From: Monodelphis domestica
Taxonomy: Eukaryota; Chordata; Mammalia; Didelphimorphia; Didelphidae
DNA: 64,000 nucleotides
Reading direction: 5' to 3'
NCBI RefSeq assembly: GCF_027887165.1
Contig: NC_077228.1
Coordinates: 384,562,456 to 384,626,455 of the forward strand
In this document: positions 9,636 to 22,798 of the stretch, in pieces
Numbering within the stretch: position 1 is the first letter of the stretch
How the letters are laid out: every line of letters begins with the position of its first letter
The notes under the pieces: model-generated
Told to the model about the DNA's origin: nothing
What the model saw: only the letters and a program-made list of their open reading frames with translations
Database searches by the model: none
Program-made: the position numbers and the translations under genes

Positions 9636-12600
9636 GTAGCTAAGTGAAAAGAAGCATAATGTTAAATGTTGGCTTCACATGGCTCCTCTTTTTGGCCAGT
9701 CAGAAAGTTAGATGTGGTTTTAGAGAGGACAAAAATGAAGCAGCTGATGCACTTTTTAAAAAACAAAAAATTCTGTTTAGAAGTACCTCTCTTCATTTAT
9801 AGCTTTTGTCTTTTGTATTTATATATTTTATTGTTAGATTTTTTGTAACTGACTTGTGAGTTAAGTGTGCATTAAATATATAATTTAATAACTTGAGCTT
9901 GAAAGGGAGAACCTTAGTAAAGTATTAAATAGTGGTTCTGAATTTTTTCAGGCATTCTTTGCAACTGCATATCAGCAGTAACAGCTGTTGACAATTGCAT
10001 TTTGACATTAAGTCTAATATGCCCAGTCTCTTAAATCTACCTCTGTCCTGAAGCAAAAATGTCATTGCTTCAGAACAAAAACATAAAATAAAAGACAAAG
10101 TAGTCAAAGCTAAATTAGAATGTGAAAATATTTATTACTTTAAATTGTGAAACACTGTGTTGTACATTATACTTTGCAGAAAGAAAAAAGTGAACTCTAT
10201 TTATGAAACATTTAAAAAAATATCATGTGCTGAAAACCAGACTTGTCTTTAAAAGAAGGCAGTTTAAGAAAAGCTGTTCTGCTTTATGTTGAGCATACAC
10301 TACAGTGTTTGCTTTTCTTGAATAATTTACTTATTTCTTTTGGAACATATACAATGTTCAGAGAATCTTAGATTCTAGTAGTATAACTGACCAAATATGC
10401 TGCCATTTTTTTGCTGCTCTTTTTTTCCACTTCTTAATTTTAGACAGTAGTACATCATGACAGATGTTTAGTTATGAATGTAAAGTACTACTGCATAGCA
10501 AAAACAATACAATAATTATTTCTCTGATTTTTTTCAGAACAGTAATAGAAAAGTTGTGATTTTCTTTGTAATAATTAAACTACTTGAATGCCAAAATTAC
10601 TTTTAAAGAAGTCAGATTGTTCTATATTAACTTTGGAAAATGTGTTTAATGTTATTTGGGCACTAAATGACCAATATCAATGGGAAATGCAAAATGCTAA
10701 GGATTCTTTACTGTGTTTGAAATCTATATTAGATTTTATGGTATAATACTCAAACGGTCACATTGCTGCTTGATGTATACTTTAGATAACTTCATGATTC
10801 AGTGTTTGAGATTACTCTTATTTTAAGCCATCTTTAAGTAAGATTTCATGTATTGAGATTAAAAGAAAAAATCTTCATAATATAAAACTAATAAAATCAT
10901 GCATTATTTACTTTGTGTAAACTTCTTCCCTTGGTACTGTGCTTGATAGAAATTTTAATGCAGATGTAGTACTATTGAATTCATTATTTATAGTTACTAA
11001 ATAATAGCCAGCTATTTGCATTTCCAATTACTATTTACCTAGAATATGTTTTTAATTGTAGTTTAAAGCTGTTTTAAGATGGTATTTGATGCAGTTTTGA
11101 TAAGATTCTTAGTCATTTCTGACTATTATACAGAAAGATTTAATTTGATATGTAGCAACATTTACAGTTTGATTCCGCTGGAAATCAGAGGCATGCTACA
11201 AGAAAACAATGTACACAAGAGTGCTTATTAATACTTTGTAAATTATATATAATGAAACTAAGCTTTTTAGCAGGACATTAAAAATCTACAAATATTCAAA
11301 ATATAAGTGGGGTGGGGATTGACTAGTGTCCATAATGCTAGAGTACATCTGCCAAACTTTTTTAATAATGTTACTTAGAGAATTGTATTTGTGTCCTTTT
11401 TTTGTTACAGTGGAAATCTGAGATTTAGAACAAAAAGTATCTCTTTTGCATTATATTCAAAAGAACAGGGTGATGACATTAGAGTACCAAATTAATGGTG
11501 AATTTATCAGATAAACTTTTTTTTGTTATAAAAACAGTTCTGAATATCAGATAACAGGGTATTCCACTGTTTCTAACTTATTTTGATAATGTTGCATGCA
11601 GCATAATTCATAAATAAAATAACCAGCTGTGCCTGCTTTTATTTTGAGGACCCTGTAGACACTGTAATAAGCCTCTCTAAGCCAAATCTTTCAAGCAGAA
11701 TAATCCTTGTTGAAGGAAGAAATATGTAATGTCTTTCTTGAGAGGGTTTTTAGTTTCCTGGCAGGTAAAGAATAAAGAAAGTTTCTAAGCAGTGAAGTGA
11801 TTGCACTTTACTCATTTCAATACAAACCATTATTCCTTAGGTCTTGTTTGAGTAGCAAAGCTAATTTGATTGGATTTGGATTCAATGTGTTAATTTGAAT
11901 AAAAGGGGCACTATCTAGTAGTTTGGGACCAAAGTTTGAATTATATTAAGAAGTATTATACAATAATGAGTTCTTTAGATTGAGTGCACAAATATCTTAA
12001 AATCTACCACTATGTCATAGAAATTTTTGGAAAGGTGGCCTCTTTCACAAGTTTACATTTTAAAATGCCTAGATCAATGGTATCATTCATCTTCAATGAT
12101 CCTTGTGGGGAAAAAAAAGTTGTACCAGTCTTGTTTTCCTCCAGTTTACTATATCAGAGATGAAAGGGGGAAAATGCTTTGCCAAATGAATTTTTAGAGT
12201 GTATTGAAGTTAATTTTAAATGTTTTTAAAGGGCATACACACTTGGAAAACAAACCAAAAACTGGGAAAAAAGTACTTGAAAGTGCCCCCTTTTATTCAT
12301 TTAATCAATTATACTATTCTGTTTGAATTTAAATTTTAACTAGTTAATCTATGCAATTATGCAAATTGGCTTGTTTCCTTATGTACTTGATACACTGATC
12401 ATAACTAGTTTTCTACTAAAGTTTTTCATTATCACATTTGTTTCCTTTTAAGAATTAATATTTAATTTTGTAGTACCGTATTTTATTTATATGCTGTTGC
12501 TGATAGCAACCAGAAAGCAGAAAATAAAATAAAAATAGTAATTAAAACGTTGGCACAAAAGTTAACTCATCTTTAACTGTAGAACATATTTGCAGTTGGA

Positions 12601-13056
12601 GGATGATCTGTTTGGTTAGATAAAGGACTAAAAGAAGCATTGCTCCTTTTCCTTCATGCTATTTCTTTTCTCATTTAAGAATAAGCACTTAGGGAAAAAT
12701 GACAGATTTAGTGTGATTAAAAAAAAATTCAAACTAATCTTTAAAGTACTTACTGCTTACTTGTGAAACTGTGAAATTAAAATAAACATTGGTACTGTTA
12801 GCAAAATAACCTTTACTTGTTTTAGTTCGTGGCATTATTGTTTTATGTAATGTGTGAAACTTAAAAGCCTGCGTTAATAGGGCTTTAATGGGGGGGATAG
12901 TGCATCTTTGAATCCTGATTTGGGAGTGGGATGGGGGTGGGGGAGAGGTATGGGTAATATATGTAACTAAACCAACACATGAGCAGTATGCAATATTATG
13001 GAATGTTACAACACACTACATATTAAAGTAATAAAAATGTTATTTTACACTTTTGT
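9636..13056 (+). other. KPNA5: Putative long KPNA5 3' UTR
   Basis: From the stop codon to about 13056 I can place no SINE, LINE or LTR, although the rest of the window averages roughly one insertion per kilobase. That fits selection on a transcribed 3' UTR. It is very AT-rich and holds several hexamers: ATTAAA 9871, AATAAA 10087, 10890, 11613, 11771, 11898, 12523, 12781 and 13030. The 13030 signal has a T/GT-rich stretch (ACTTTTGTGTTTATTGC) some 20 bp downstream, as a poly(A) site needs. The true end is inferred. Confidence 0.6.
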
Positions 13057-13062
13057 GTTTAT
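13030..13062 (+). terminator. Candidate distal poly(A) signal and GT-rich element
   Basis: AATAAA at 13030-13035 followed by TTTTGTGTTTATTG at about 13051. It is the last good hexamer before repeats resume at 13.6 kb. The hexamer at 10087 is an alternative proximal site. Inference only. Confidence 0.45.
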
Positions 13063-13599
13063 TGCATCTATCAGTTTAAGTTGTTGTATTTTTAATTACA
13101 TATACAAAACAAACAAATGGAGACTTTAAGCAATCTTTAGATTCCACCTGATTTTATTTGGTCTGCACTATTCTCAATGACATATATGAATATTTGGCAT
13201 TTTTTACAACCTGTACATGGAAATCAAGTTTAAAATATATAATGCACATTTTATTAGGTGTGACAGATTTCCACTTGAGAACCCAAAGCAATTATCTGAT
13301 GAATTATTTTACTCGTCTGTTTAATTTGTTACCAGAAGTTTTGCCAACGTGACAAATGTTTTTGGTTACAGAACTTAGAAAAATCATATTGATGAAATCA
13401 CTTCGTTTGAAGTTTTTAGTTTAAATATATTTGGTTGCTATAGAATTTTCACCATTGTGCTAAATAAGATGGTGGTCATAATTATTTGAGCTGTCAACAT
13501 ATCAAACTATTGATTTTCTTTTTGTTTCCCTGATAGGCCTAATTTTTTGTGTAACATGAAAAGTTAATTGAAATTATCTGATCCCTTCCAATTTTGTGG
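13063..13599. other. Unique sequence, nothing recognised
   Basis: No repeat or coding signal seen. A 64-codon + frame at 13158 has no family resemblance. Confidence 0.4.
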
Positions 13600-13608
13600 A
13601 GGCCTTTT

Positions 13609-13820
13609 TTTTTTTAAACTCTTTCCTTCTGTTTTAGAATCAGTACTGTATATTGGTTGGTTCTAAGGCAGAAGAGCAGTAAGGGCTAGGCAATGGGAAT
13701 TAAGTGACTTGCCTAGGGTCACACAGCTAGGAAGTGTGAGGCCAGATTTGAATTTAGGACCTCCCATCTCTAGCTTTGGCTCAATCCACTGAGCCACCTA
13801 GCTGCCCTCTTGCAAAGCAA
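13609..13820 (-). mobile_element. tRNA-related SINE with short TSD
   Basis: Antisense full-length copy (CTTTCCTTCTGTTTTAG, GGGTCACACAGCTAGGAAG, GAGCCACCTAGCTGCCC). Direct repeat aggcctttt at 13600-13608 and 13821-13829. Confidence 0.9.
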
Positions 13821-13829
13821 AGGCCTTTT

Positions 13830-15350
13830 AATGACTCCTATTTCAGTAGTCTGTATACTTTTAAATCTTTTATTCTCTTTGGATTTCTTTAATGTGAATA
13901 CAGTAGTGGATTACATAAAACACAGTAATAGATTTTAAACTGAAAATTCATATCAAAATAGTTGAAATTTGTATAAAGCATTTTTGGAAATGATACAGTC
14001 TCATCTGGATAAAACTAATCAGAAATCATGGACAATGACAATACTTCAGGAAAATGAAGACTTTTTCAAACATTTACAACCTTTTGAATCATAAGATAAT
14101 GAAGTGGTAGATCTGGATTATAACAAAGGGATTTTTCTGAGGTTTATTTCACGTAGAAATAAATTCGACTTTCTACTACAAGAAAAACTAATATTATTTA
14201 TTAAACTTAATATTCTGGTTCACATAAAGATTGGTGTCATTTGGTGGTTGTGAAAAGGATAACATTTCTTCAAACAATTTATTTCTTGAGAATTGTTCTA
14301 GCTTCCTCACACCACTGATTTGTTAGAGACTAGTCTCAGCAGCCTGTAAAAGAAAAACACAAAACTTCTTTTCTAAATGGCTCTTTAAAAAGATTTGTAG
14401 TTTTAAAATAAACACATTTTAAAATATTTAAGGAAAGAAAACTAAAGCCAGTGACAAATGCATGCCCAATAGAAATGTGTGAGAAAATGTAAAGGATATT
14501 GAAATGTTTGTGTGACCTGTAAGAGGGGCAGGCCATTTAATGAGAAAACAGCATCAGCCTTGGTGTAGTGGTAGTGCAAGATGTTAAAGAATATTGTGAG
14601 AAAACATTAACTAGGATCACAGTCAAGATGAGAAAAGAGTGCCCTTATAAGTGAAATTAGGGGACTGTCTACCTTGACAAATTTACTTCAGAAACACGTA
14701 GAGTAAGCTAAGCAATTTGCCTAAATAGCACTTAATATTTTATTGAGGTTAAATAATAAATGAGTAATCTCCCCCCACATACTTATATTAATTGGTTCCA
14801 AGAAAATATCAGCAAACAAAAGTGATACTGGGGGAGTTAGTGAAAACATTTGGAAATGGATCATGAGAAGTTTGGCATGTTAAAGTGAATTTGTTTCCAA
14901 TTCCAATGTAAATGCATAACAATATTATAGTAGTAGAAATTGCCAAATCAGTAGATAATATTCAAAATTGAAACAGGGTCACTGAGTTATACATAAGGAT
15001 CCCTGCAGGCTTTATATTGATTTACTCATATTTTATTGCTTTTTCATTTATTTTGTTAAATATTTCCCAACTTTACTTTAGTCTGGTTCAGACAAGCACT
15101 TGGAATTGTTATCTTTAGTGTATTTGACACCCTTGTGTGAAGTAACTTAGGTGGAAAAGAGGTTTGGCATTTATTTTTTTAATTTGGATAAATAGCTGTG
15201 GTTGATTTAAAACCCTCCAATTTCATCCTTGTTTGAATCCTAGTTTTCAACCTAATTAGTATTTTGAGTAATACAAAAATCATCCAAAATCACTTCCTGT
15301 TTAAGAAGTGGTTGGGAGGTTAAAAAAATAACCAGTGAATTATGATTATT
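13830..15350. other. 1.5 kb of unique sequence
   Basis: No repeat family, coding signal or structured RNA recognised. Very AT-rich, with scattered short frames only. Confidence 0.4.
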
Positions 15351-15354
15351 AATG

Positions 15355-16560
15355 ACTGATCTGTCAATCATTTGTAAAGCTCTTATGATATACTAGATTG
15401 TGACAAGTGGCTGGAGATGCAACAAAAGGGAAAAACAGTTCTTTACCTCAGGGAACACACATTCTGATGGAAGAGACAACATATTAGTACGTGTATATAA
15501 AGAGTAGATGAAAGGTAATCTGAAAGAGAAAGACAGCAGATAGATGAGACTGGGAAAGGCCTCCTTCAGGAATTGGGCTTTGACCGGAATCTTGAAGCCA
15601 AAGAAATGGGATGGGGTGAAGTAATAGAGCAGATATGGTGCACAGCCAGTGCAAAGGTCGATCGATAGTGTCTTGTGGAATGGCGAGTAAGCTAGTATAC
15701 CTGGAATGGAAAATGCACAGAGAGGATAATGCGTGAGAAGGTTTGAAAGGTAGGAAAGGGTCAGGTTATAGAATTATAGATGTCAGAACATTATATTTTA
15801 TCTTTGAGATAATAGGGAACCATTAGAACTCAGTGATCAGGGATCAGGTCAGCTTAGCAAAAATCACCTGAAGATGGAATGGAGTAGGGATAAACTTAAG
15901 ACAGAAAGATCAATTTGATACTGTGGTAGTCTAGGATGTCAGCCTGAATTAGGGTTATGGTGTTATGAGAGGAAGGAACATTTACAAGAGATGTGACTAT
16001 AGAAATGATAGGCTCTGGCAATGGATCAGCAGACACATTGAAAGCCTGGGTGACCGGGAAGATTATAGTGCCCTTGAAAGTAATAGAGAATTTCATAGGG
16101 GGAGTATGAGGGGAGAAAATTCTGCTTTGTGTATATTGAGTGTGAGGATCCCTACATGATGTCTATAAACATGATGCTCAAGAGGGTCATCCAGGGCAAT
16201 GAGTATGACAGGGATGAAAACAGCAGAGATCAAGGAGGATCAGGCTTGAGAAAGCCTGGGCAGTTAGATCTTTGGTAACTGGGGAGAAAGGTTTCAGTGG
16301 AATGATAGAGGGTTTAAAAGAGATGGAAAAGGGGGCGAGGTGCAGTGATTGCAAGACTACTTTCTCTAGGAGTTTAGCTATGACAGTGACATGGAAAATA
16401 GTACAAGGCTAGTGAGGAAGATTGAATCAAGTGAGTTTTTAGAAGATGGAGACATGGGCAAAAGGGAAAGGAAAGGAGTCAATAAAGGGAAAAAGGGAAC
16501 AGGAAAGGAGTCAATAGGTTGAAGATAATAGGATAAAGTGAGAGTGGTTTAAATCAACTC
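15355..16560 (+). repeat. Family R: long old dispersed repeat, most complete copy
   Basis: A long non-coding repeat that I recognise by recurrent blocks: AGCTCTTATGATATACTAG, GGGAACACACATTCTGATGG, CCTCCTTCAGGAATTGGG, CACAGCCAGTGCAAAGG, AATAGGGAACCATTAG, and a segment near 15930 equivalent to an 'ATTGCAATAGTCCAGG' block seen elsewhere. Fragments of the same element occur at 34430, 38620, 53765, 60185, 63120 and 63295, all on the + strand. From memory such blocks are abundant in marsupial genomes, but I cannot assign a family name. No coding frame survives. Confidence 0.6.
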
Positions 16561-16579
16561 TGGTGATGATCTGAATTTA

Positions 16580-16745
16580 GCTAGCTTGTTCTCAGATAGG
16601 CAATCTTTTGCTGGGCCTAGCACTCGGAGAGCTGTTCCAGTTTCAAACCCTAGCCCTTTGCCACCTGTTTCATCCATATGCCCCTTGAGCAAATCACTTA
16701 ACCTCTCCAGGCGTTAGTTTCTTTGTCTAAGGTCCTTCTAGGTCT
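16580..16745 (+). mobile_element. MIR-like CORE-SINE remnant
   Basis: TTGAGCAAATCACTTAACC with CTCTCCAGGCGTTAGTTTC matches the MIR core in sense. Old and truncated. Confidence 0.6.
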
Positions 16746-17402
<657 letters not shown>

Positions 17403-17415
17403 AAATATGAGGTTG

Positions 17416-17641
17416 GGGCAGTTAAGTGACTCAGTGGATCTCTGAGGGCCAGTCCTGGAGACCAAAAGTTCTAGGTTCAAATCTGGCCTCAGACACTTCT
17501 AGCTTTGTGACCCTGGGAAAGTCATTTTACCTGACCCTGGGAAAGTCATTTTACCCTAATTGTCTAGTCCTTACAGTTCTGCCTTGGAACCAATACTTAG
17601 TATCAATTCTAAGACAAAAGGAAGGGGTTTAAAAGATAAAG
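17416..17641 (+). mobile_element. tRNA-related SINE with internal 24-bp duplication
   Basis: Sense copy with TSD aaatatgaggttg (17403-17415 and 17642-17654). The block TGACCCTGGGAAAGTCATTT is present twice back to back (from about 17507 and 17531), a local slippage duplication within this copy. Confidence 0.92.
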
Positions 17642-17914
17642 AAATATGAGGTTGTTTAAGAGAATACTTTTGTAGATGGTGAGGATCAGGAAAGACTCTA
17701 TAGAAAGTTGTATTGAAACTGTCTTGAAACAAGGACTTTTGTGGGGAAGAGGTAAGTTGCCATGTGCTTTGCCATTGCCTACTTTGTGACTCTCATCTTC
17801 ATTCGTTAGAGACAATGGTGTTCCCAGTCTTGCTGTCATATAGCAACACAGGTAAAATGTTTGAATTTGAATTTCCTGAAAGCAATTCAAGTTCTCTTCC
17901 TTTTCAATTCTGGG

Positions 17915-17929
17915 TCCAGATAACTTTCT
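17915..17929. repeat. Target-site duplication of full-length L1, left copy
   Basis: tccagataactttct, repeated exactly at 24426-24440. Confidence 0.95.
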
Positions 17930-18309
17930 TTTTTTTTATTTAAAACATTATTTTATTTGGTCATTTTCATACATTGTTCATTGAAAACAGATCATTTTCT
18001 TTTCCTCCTCCCTCCCCATCCCCCCCCCCCCCTTGTCCCACCACCCCTTCCCTAGCCGACAGGCGATTCGTCTGGGTATCACATGTATCCTTGCTCTGAA
18101 CCCATTTCCTTGTTGTTGGTATTTGCATTAGGGTGCTCATTTAGCATCTCTCCTCGATCATGTCCCCTCGACCTCTGTAGTCAAGCAGTTGCTTTTCCTC
18201 GGTGTTTTTACTCCCACACTTTGTCCTCTGCTTGAGGATAGTTTTTTTTTTCTCATAGATTGCTGCAGGTTGTTCAGGGACATTGTAAAGCCATTACTGG
18301 AGAAGTCCA

Positions 18310-21300
18310 TTACATTCTCTTGTACCACAGTGTCTCAGTCTCTGTGTACAATGTTCTCCTGGCTCTGCTCCTTTTGCTCTGTATCACTTCCTGGAGGTTG
18401 TTCCAGTCTCCATGGAATTCTTCCACTTTATTATTCCTTTTAGCACAATAGTATTCCATCACCAACATATACCACAATTTGTTCAGTCATTCCCCAATTG
18501 AAGGGCATCCCCTCATTTTCCAATTTTTGGCCACCACAAAGAGTGCAGCTATGAATATTCTTGTACAAATCTTTTTCCTTATTATCTCTTTGGGGTACAA
18601 ACCCAGCAGTGCTATGGCTGGATCAAAGGGCAGACAGTCCTTTATCTCCCTTTGGGCATAGTTCCAAATTGCCCTCCAGAATTGTTGGATCAATTCACAA
18701 CTCCACCAGCAATGAATTAGTGTCCCCACTTTGCCACATCCCCTCCAGCATTCATTACTTTCCATAGCTGTCATGTTAGCCAATCAGCAAGGTGTGAGGT
18801 GATACCTCAGAGTTGTTTTGATTTGCATCTCTCTGATTATAAGAGATGTAGAGCACTTTTTCATGTGCTTATTAATAATTTTGATTTCTTTGGCTGAGAA
18901 CTCCCTGTTCATGTCCCTTGCCCATTTGTCAATTGGAGAATGGCTTGACTTTTTGTACAATTGATTTAGTTCTTTATAAATTTGAGTATTTAAACCTTTG
19001 TCAGAGGTTTTTATGAAGATTGTTTCCCAATTTGTTGCTACCCTTCTGATTTTGGTTACATTGGTTTTGTTTGTACAAAAACTTTTTAATTTGATGTAAT
19101 CCAGATTATTTATTTTGCATTTTGTAACTCTTTCTAATTCTTGCTTGGTTTTGAAGTACTTCCCTTCCCAAAGGTCTGACATGTATACTATTCTGTGTTC
19201 GCCTAATTTTCTTATAGTTTCCTTCTTTATGTTCAAGTCATTCACCCATTTTGAATTTATCTTGGTGTAGGGTGTGAGGTGTTGATCTAAGCCTAATCTT
19301 TCCCACACTGTCCTCCAATTTTCCCAGCAGTTTTTATGAAATAGTGGATTTTTGTCCCAAAAGCTGGGATCTTTGGGTTTGTCATATACTGTCTTGCTGA
19401 GGTTGCTTGCCCCCAGTCTATTCCACTGATCCTCCTTTCTGTCTCTTAGCCAGTACCAAATTGTTTTGATGACCGCTGCTTTGTAATATAGTCTGAGATC
19501 TGGGACTGCAAGACCCCCTTCCTTTGTATTTTTTTTCATTATTTCCCTGGATATCCTTGATCTTTTGTTCTTCCAAGTGAACTTTGTTATGGTTTTTTCT
19601 AGTTCAGTAAAGAAGTTTTTTGGAAGTTCCATGGGTATGGCACTAAATAGATGAGTTTGGTTAGGATGGTCATTTTTATTATATTGGCTCGTCCTACCCA
19701 TGAGCAGTTAATGTTCTTCCAATTGTTCAAGTCTAGTTTTAGTTGTGTGGAAAGTGTTTTGTAGTTGTGTTCATATATAGTTCTGTTTGTCTCGGTAGAT
19801 AGATTCCTAAGTATTTTATTTTGTCTAGGGTAATTTTGAATGGGATTTCTCTTTCTAGTTCTTGCTGCTGAGCTGTGTTGGAATTATATAGAAATGCTGA
19901 TGACTTATGTGGGTTTATTTTGTATCCTGCAACTTTGCTAAAGTTGTTGATTATTTCGATTAGCATTTTGGTTGAATCTCTAGGATTCTTTAAGTAGACC
20001 ATCATGTCATCTGCAAAGAGTGATAACTTGGTCTCCTCATTGCCTATTTTGATGCCTTCAATTTCTTTTTCTTCTCTAATTGCTACTGCTAGTGTTTCTA
20101 ATACCATGTCAAATAATAGAGGTGATAATGGGCATCCTTGTTTCACTCCTGATCTTAATGGGAATGGATTTAGTTTATCCCCATTGCAGATGATATTAGC
20201 TGATGGTTTTAGATATATACTGTTTGTTATTTTTAGGAATGACCCTTCTATTCCTATGCTTTCTAGTGTTTTTAGTAGGAATGGGTGTTGTATTTTATCA
20301 AAGGCTTTTTCTGCATCTATTGAGATAATCATGTGGTTCTTGTTGGTTTGCTTGTTGATGTGGTCAATTATGTGGATAGTTTTCCTAATGTTGAACCAGC
20401 CCTGCATCCCTGGTATAAATCCTACTTGATCATGGTGGATGACCCTTCTAATCACTTGCTGGAGTCTTTTTGCTAGTATCCTATTTAAGATTTTTACATC
20501 TATATTCATTAGGGAGATTGGTCTATAATTTTCTTTCTCTGTTTTTGGCCTGCCTGGTTTTGGAATCAGTACCATGCTTGTGTCATAAAAGGAGTTTGGT
20601 AGAACTCCCTCTTTGCTTATTATGTCAAATAGTTTGTATAGTATTGGGATTAACTGTTCTCTGAATGTTTGATAGAATTCGCTGGTGAATCCATCAGGCC
20701 CTGGGGATTTTTTCTTAGGAAGTTCTTTGATGGCCTGTTGGATTTCTTTTTCTGATATGGAATTATTTAAGAAAACTATTTCTTCTTCTGTTAGTCTAGG
20801 CAATTTATATTTTTGTAAATATTCATCCGTATCACCTAGGTTGGTATATTTATTGCCATATAGTTGGGCAAAGTAGTTTTTAATGATTTGCCTTAATTTC
20901 TTCTTCATTGGAGGTGAGATTCCCCCCTTTCATCCTTGATGCTGTTAATTTGCCTTTCTTCTTTCCTTTTTTTAATTAGATTAACCAGTACTTTGTCTAT
21001 TTTGTCTGTTTTTTCAAAGTACCAGCTTCTAGTCTTGTTTATTAGCTTAATAGTTCTGTCACTTTCTATTTTATTAATTTCTCCCTTAATTTTTAGGATC
21101 TCTAGTATGGTTTTCTTCTGGGGGTTTTTAATTTGTTCATTCTCAAGTTTTTTTGATTTGCATTTCCAATTCCTTGGTCTCTGTCCTCCCTAATTTGTTA
21201 ATATATGCACTTAGGGATATGAATTTTCCTCTAAGTACTGCCTTGGCTGCATCCCATAAGGTTTGCAAGGATGTTTCGCCGTTGTCATTTTCTTCAACGA

Positions 21301-22114
21301 AATTGTTAATTGTTTCTATGATTTCTTCTCTAACTATCCTATTTTGGAGTATCATGTTATTTAATTTCCAGTTAATTTTTGATTTGGGTCTCCATGTACC
21401 CTTGCAGATCAATATTTTAATTGCCTTGTGATCTGAAAAGGCTGCAGTTAATATTTCTGCTTTTCTGCATTTGAGTGCCATGTTTCTATGACCTAGTGTA
21501 TGATCTATTTTTGTGAATGTGCCATGTGGTGTTGAAAAGAAGGTATATTCTTTTTTGTTCCTATTTATTTTTCTCCATATGTCTATTAACTCTAATTTTT
21601 CTAAGATTTCATTCACCTCTTTTACCTCTTTTTTGTTTATTTTTTGGTTTGATTTATCTAAATTTGATAGTGGTTGGTTCAAGTCTCCCACTAATATGGT
21701 TTTACTGTCTATTTCCTCCTTCAATTCTCCTAGTTTCTCCATTAAAAATTTGGATGCTATACCATTTGGTGCATACATGTTGATTAGTGATATTTCCTCA
21801 TTGTCTATACTCCCTTTTAGCAGAATATATTTACCTTCCCTATCCCTTTTGATCAGGTCTATTTGTGCTTTGGCTTTGTCAGATATCATGATTGCAACTC
21901 CTGCCTTCTTTCTATCAGTTGAGGCCCAAAAGGTCTTACTCCAACCTTTAATTCTAACCTTGTGAGTGTCAACCCGTCTCATATGTGTTTCTTGAAGACA
22001 ACATATGGTAGGGTTTTGGGTTCTAATCCAATCTGCTATTTGTCTACGTTTTATGGGTGAGTTCATCCCATTCACGTTCAAAGTTATGATTGTTATTTGT
22101 GGATTCGCTGGCAT
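18310..22114 (-). pseudogene. L1 ORF2: endonuclease and reverse transcriptase, broken
   Basis: Start ATG at 22114 (MPANPQITIITLNVNGMNSP), stop TAA at 18310-18312 after TLYTETETLWYKRM. The span of about 1268 codons is normal for ORF2. Apurinic-like endonuclease domain: CCLQETH, VGDLN (usually GDFN) and AFSDHKAI. Reverse transcriptase domain: [51 protein letters not shown] and the catalytic [10 protein letters not shown]. The C-terminal segment includes the Cys-containing [20 protein letters not shown]. Breaks: single-base insertions in an A run near 21145, a G run near 20930 and near 20895, which together restore frame; a further shift near 19739-19701; and stop codons near 18785 and 18487. 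Confidence 0.95.
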
Positions 22115-22798
22115 TTTGATATCTTCCCCTAGTTCTGACCTTTCTTCTTTAGCTTTCTCCTTTTGAACCAGTGATTTACTTTAGGTCAGTCCCCCTAGTC
22201 CCCTCCCTTGAGATGCTTCCCTTTCTATCCCCCCTCCCTTTTTATGCTCCCTTCCCCTCCCCCCTCTCCTTCCCTCCCTTTTTGTACTCCCTCCCCCCCC
22301 TCCTTAATTTTCCTTTCTTTCTTGCCCTAATGGATAAGATAGAATTCAGGATCCCACTGGATCTAGATGTTCTTCCCTCTCAGATTTGATTTCACTGAGA
22401 GTAAGGTTCAAGTAATTCCACTTCACGCTCTCTTCCTCTCCTTCTCATATGAGAGTTCTTCCCCTCCCTTCCCATGTGTATCTTTATATGGGAAAGATTA
22501 TTCTATTGATTCCCCCCTATTTCTTGAAGTTAATCTTAGTATTATCGCGGTTCCCCCCTCCCTTTTCCTTTCTTTGCCCCCACTTTCCCCAAATCTTCTT
22601 AATGCCCCAATCTTTCCCTATGCATGTTTCTTCTAACTACTCTTATGATGATACAATTTATGAGAGTTACACAAAACATTTTCCCCACATATTAATATAT
22701 ATATAATTTGATGTAAATGTAGTCCTTATAGAAGAGAGTTTGACTTAAAGAAAAAGATAAGATTTATCTCCTTTTCCCTTTCTTTCATATTTACCTTT
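22115..22798 (-). other. L1 inter-ORF spacer, purine-rich
   Basis: 684 bp separating ORF1 from ORF2, with long A/G-rich runs in sense (C/T-rich on +, for example 22190-22320). The same spacer, in part, is at about 45630-46010 in another L1 copy, so it belongs to the family. Human L1 has a spacer of only about 63 bp. Confidence 0.8.
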
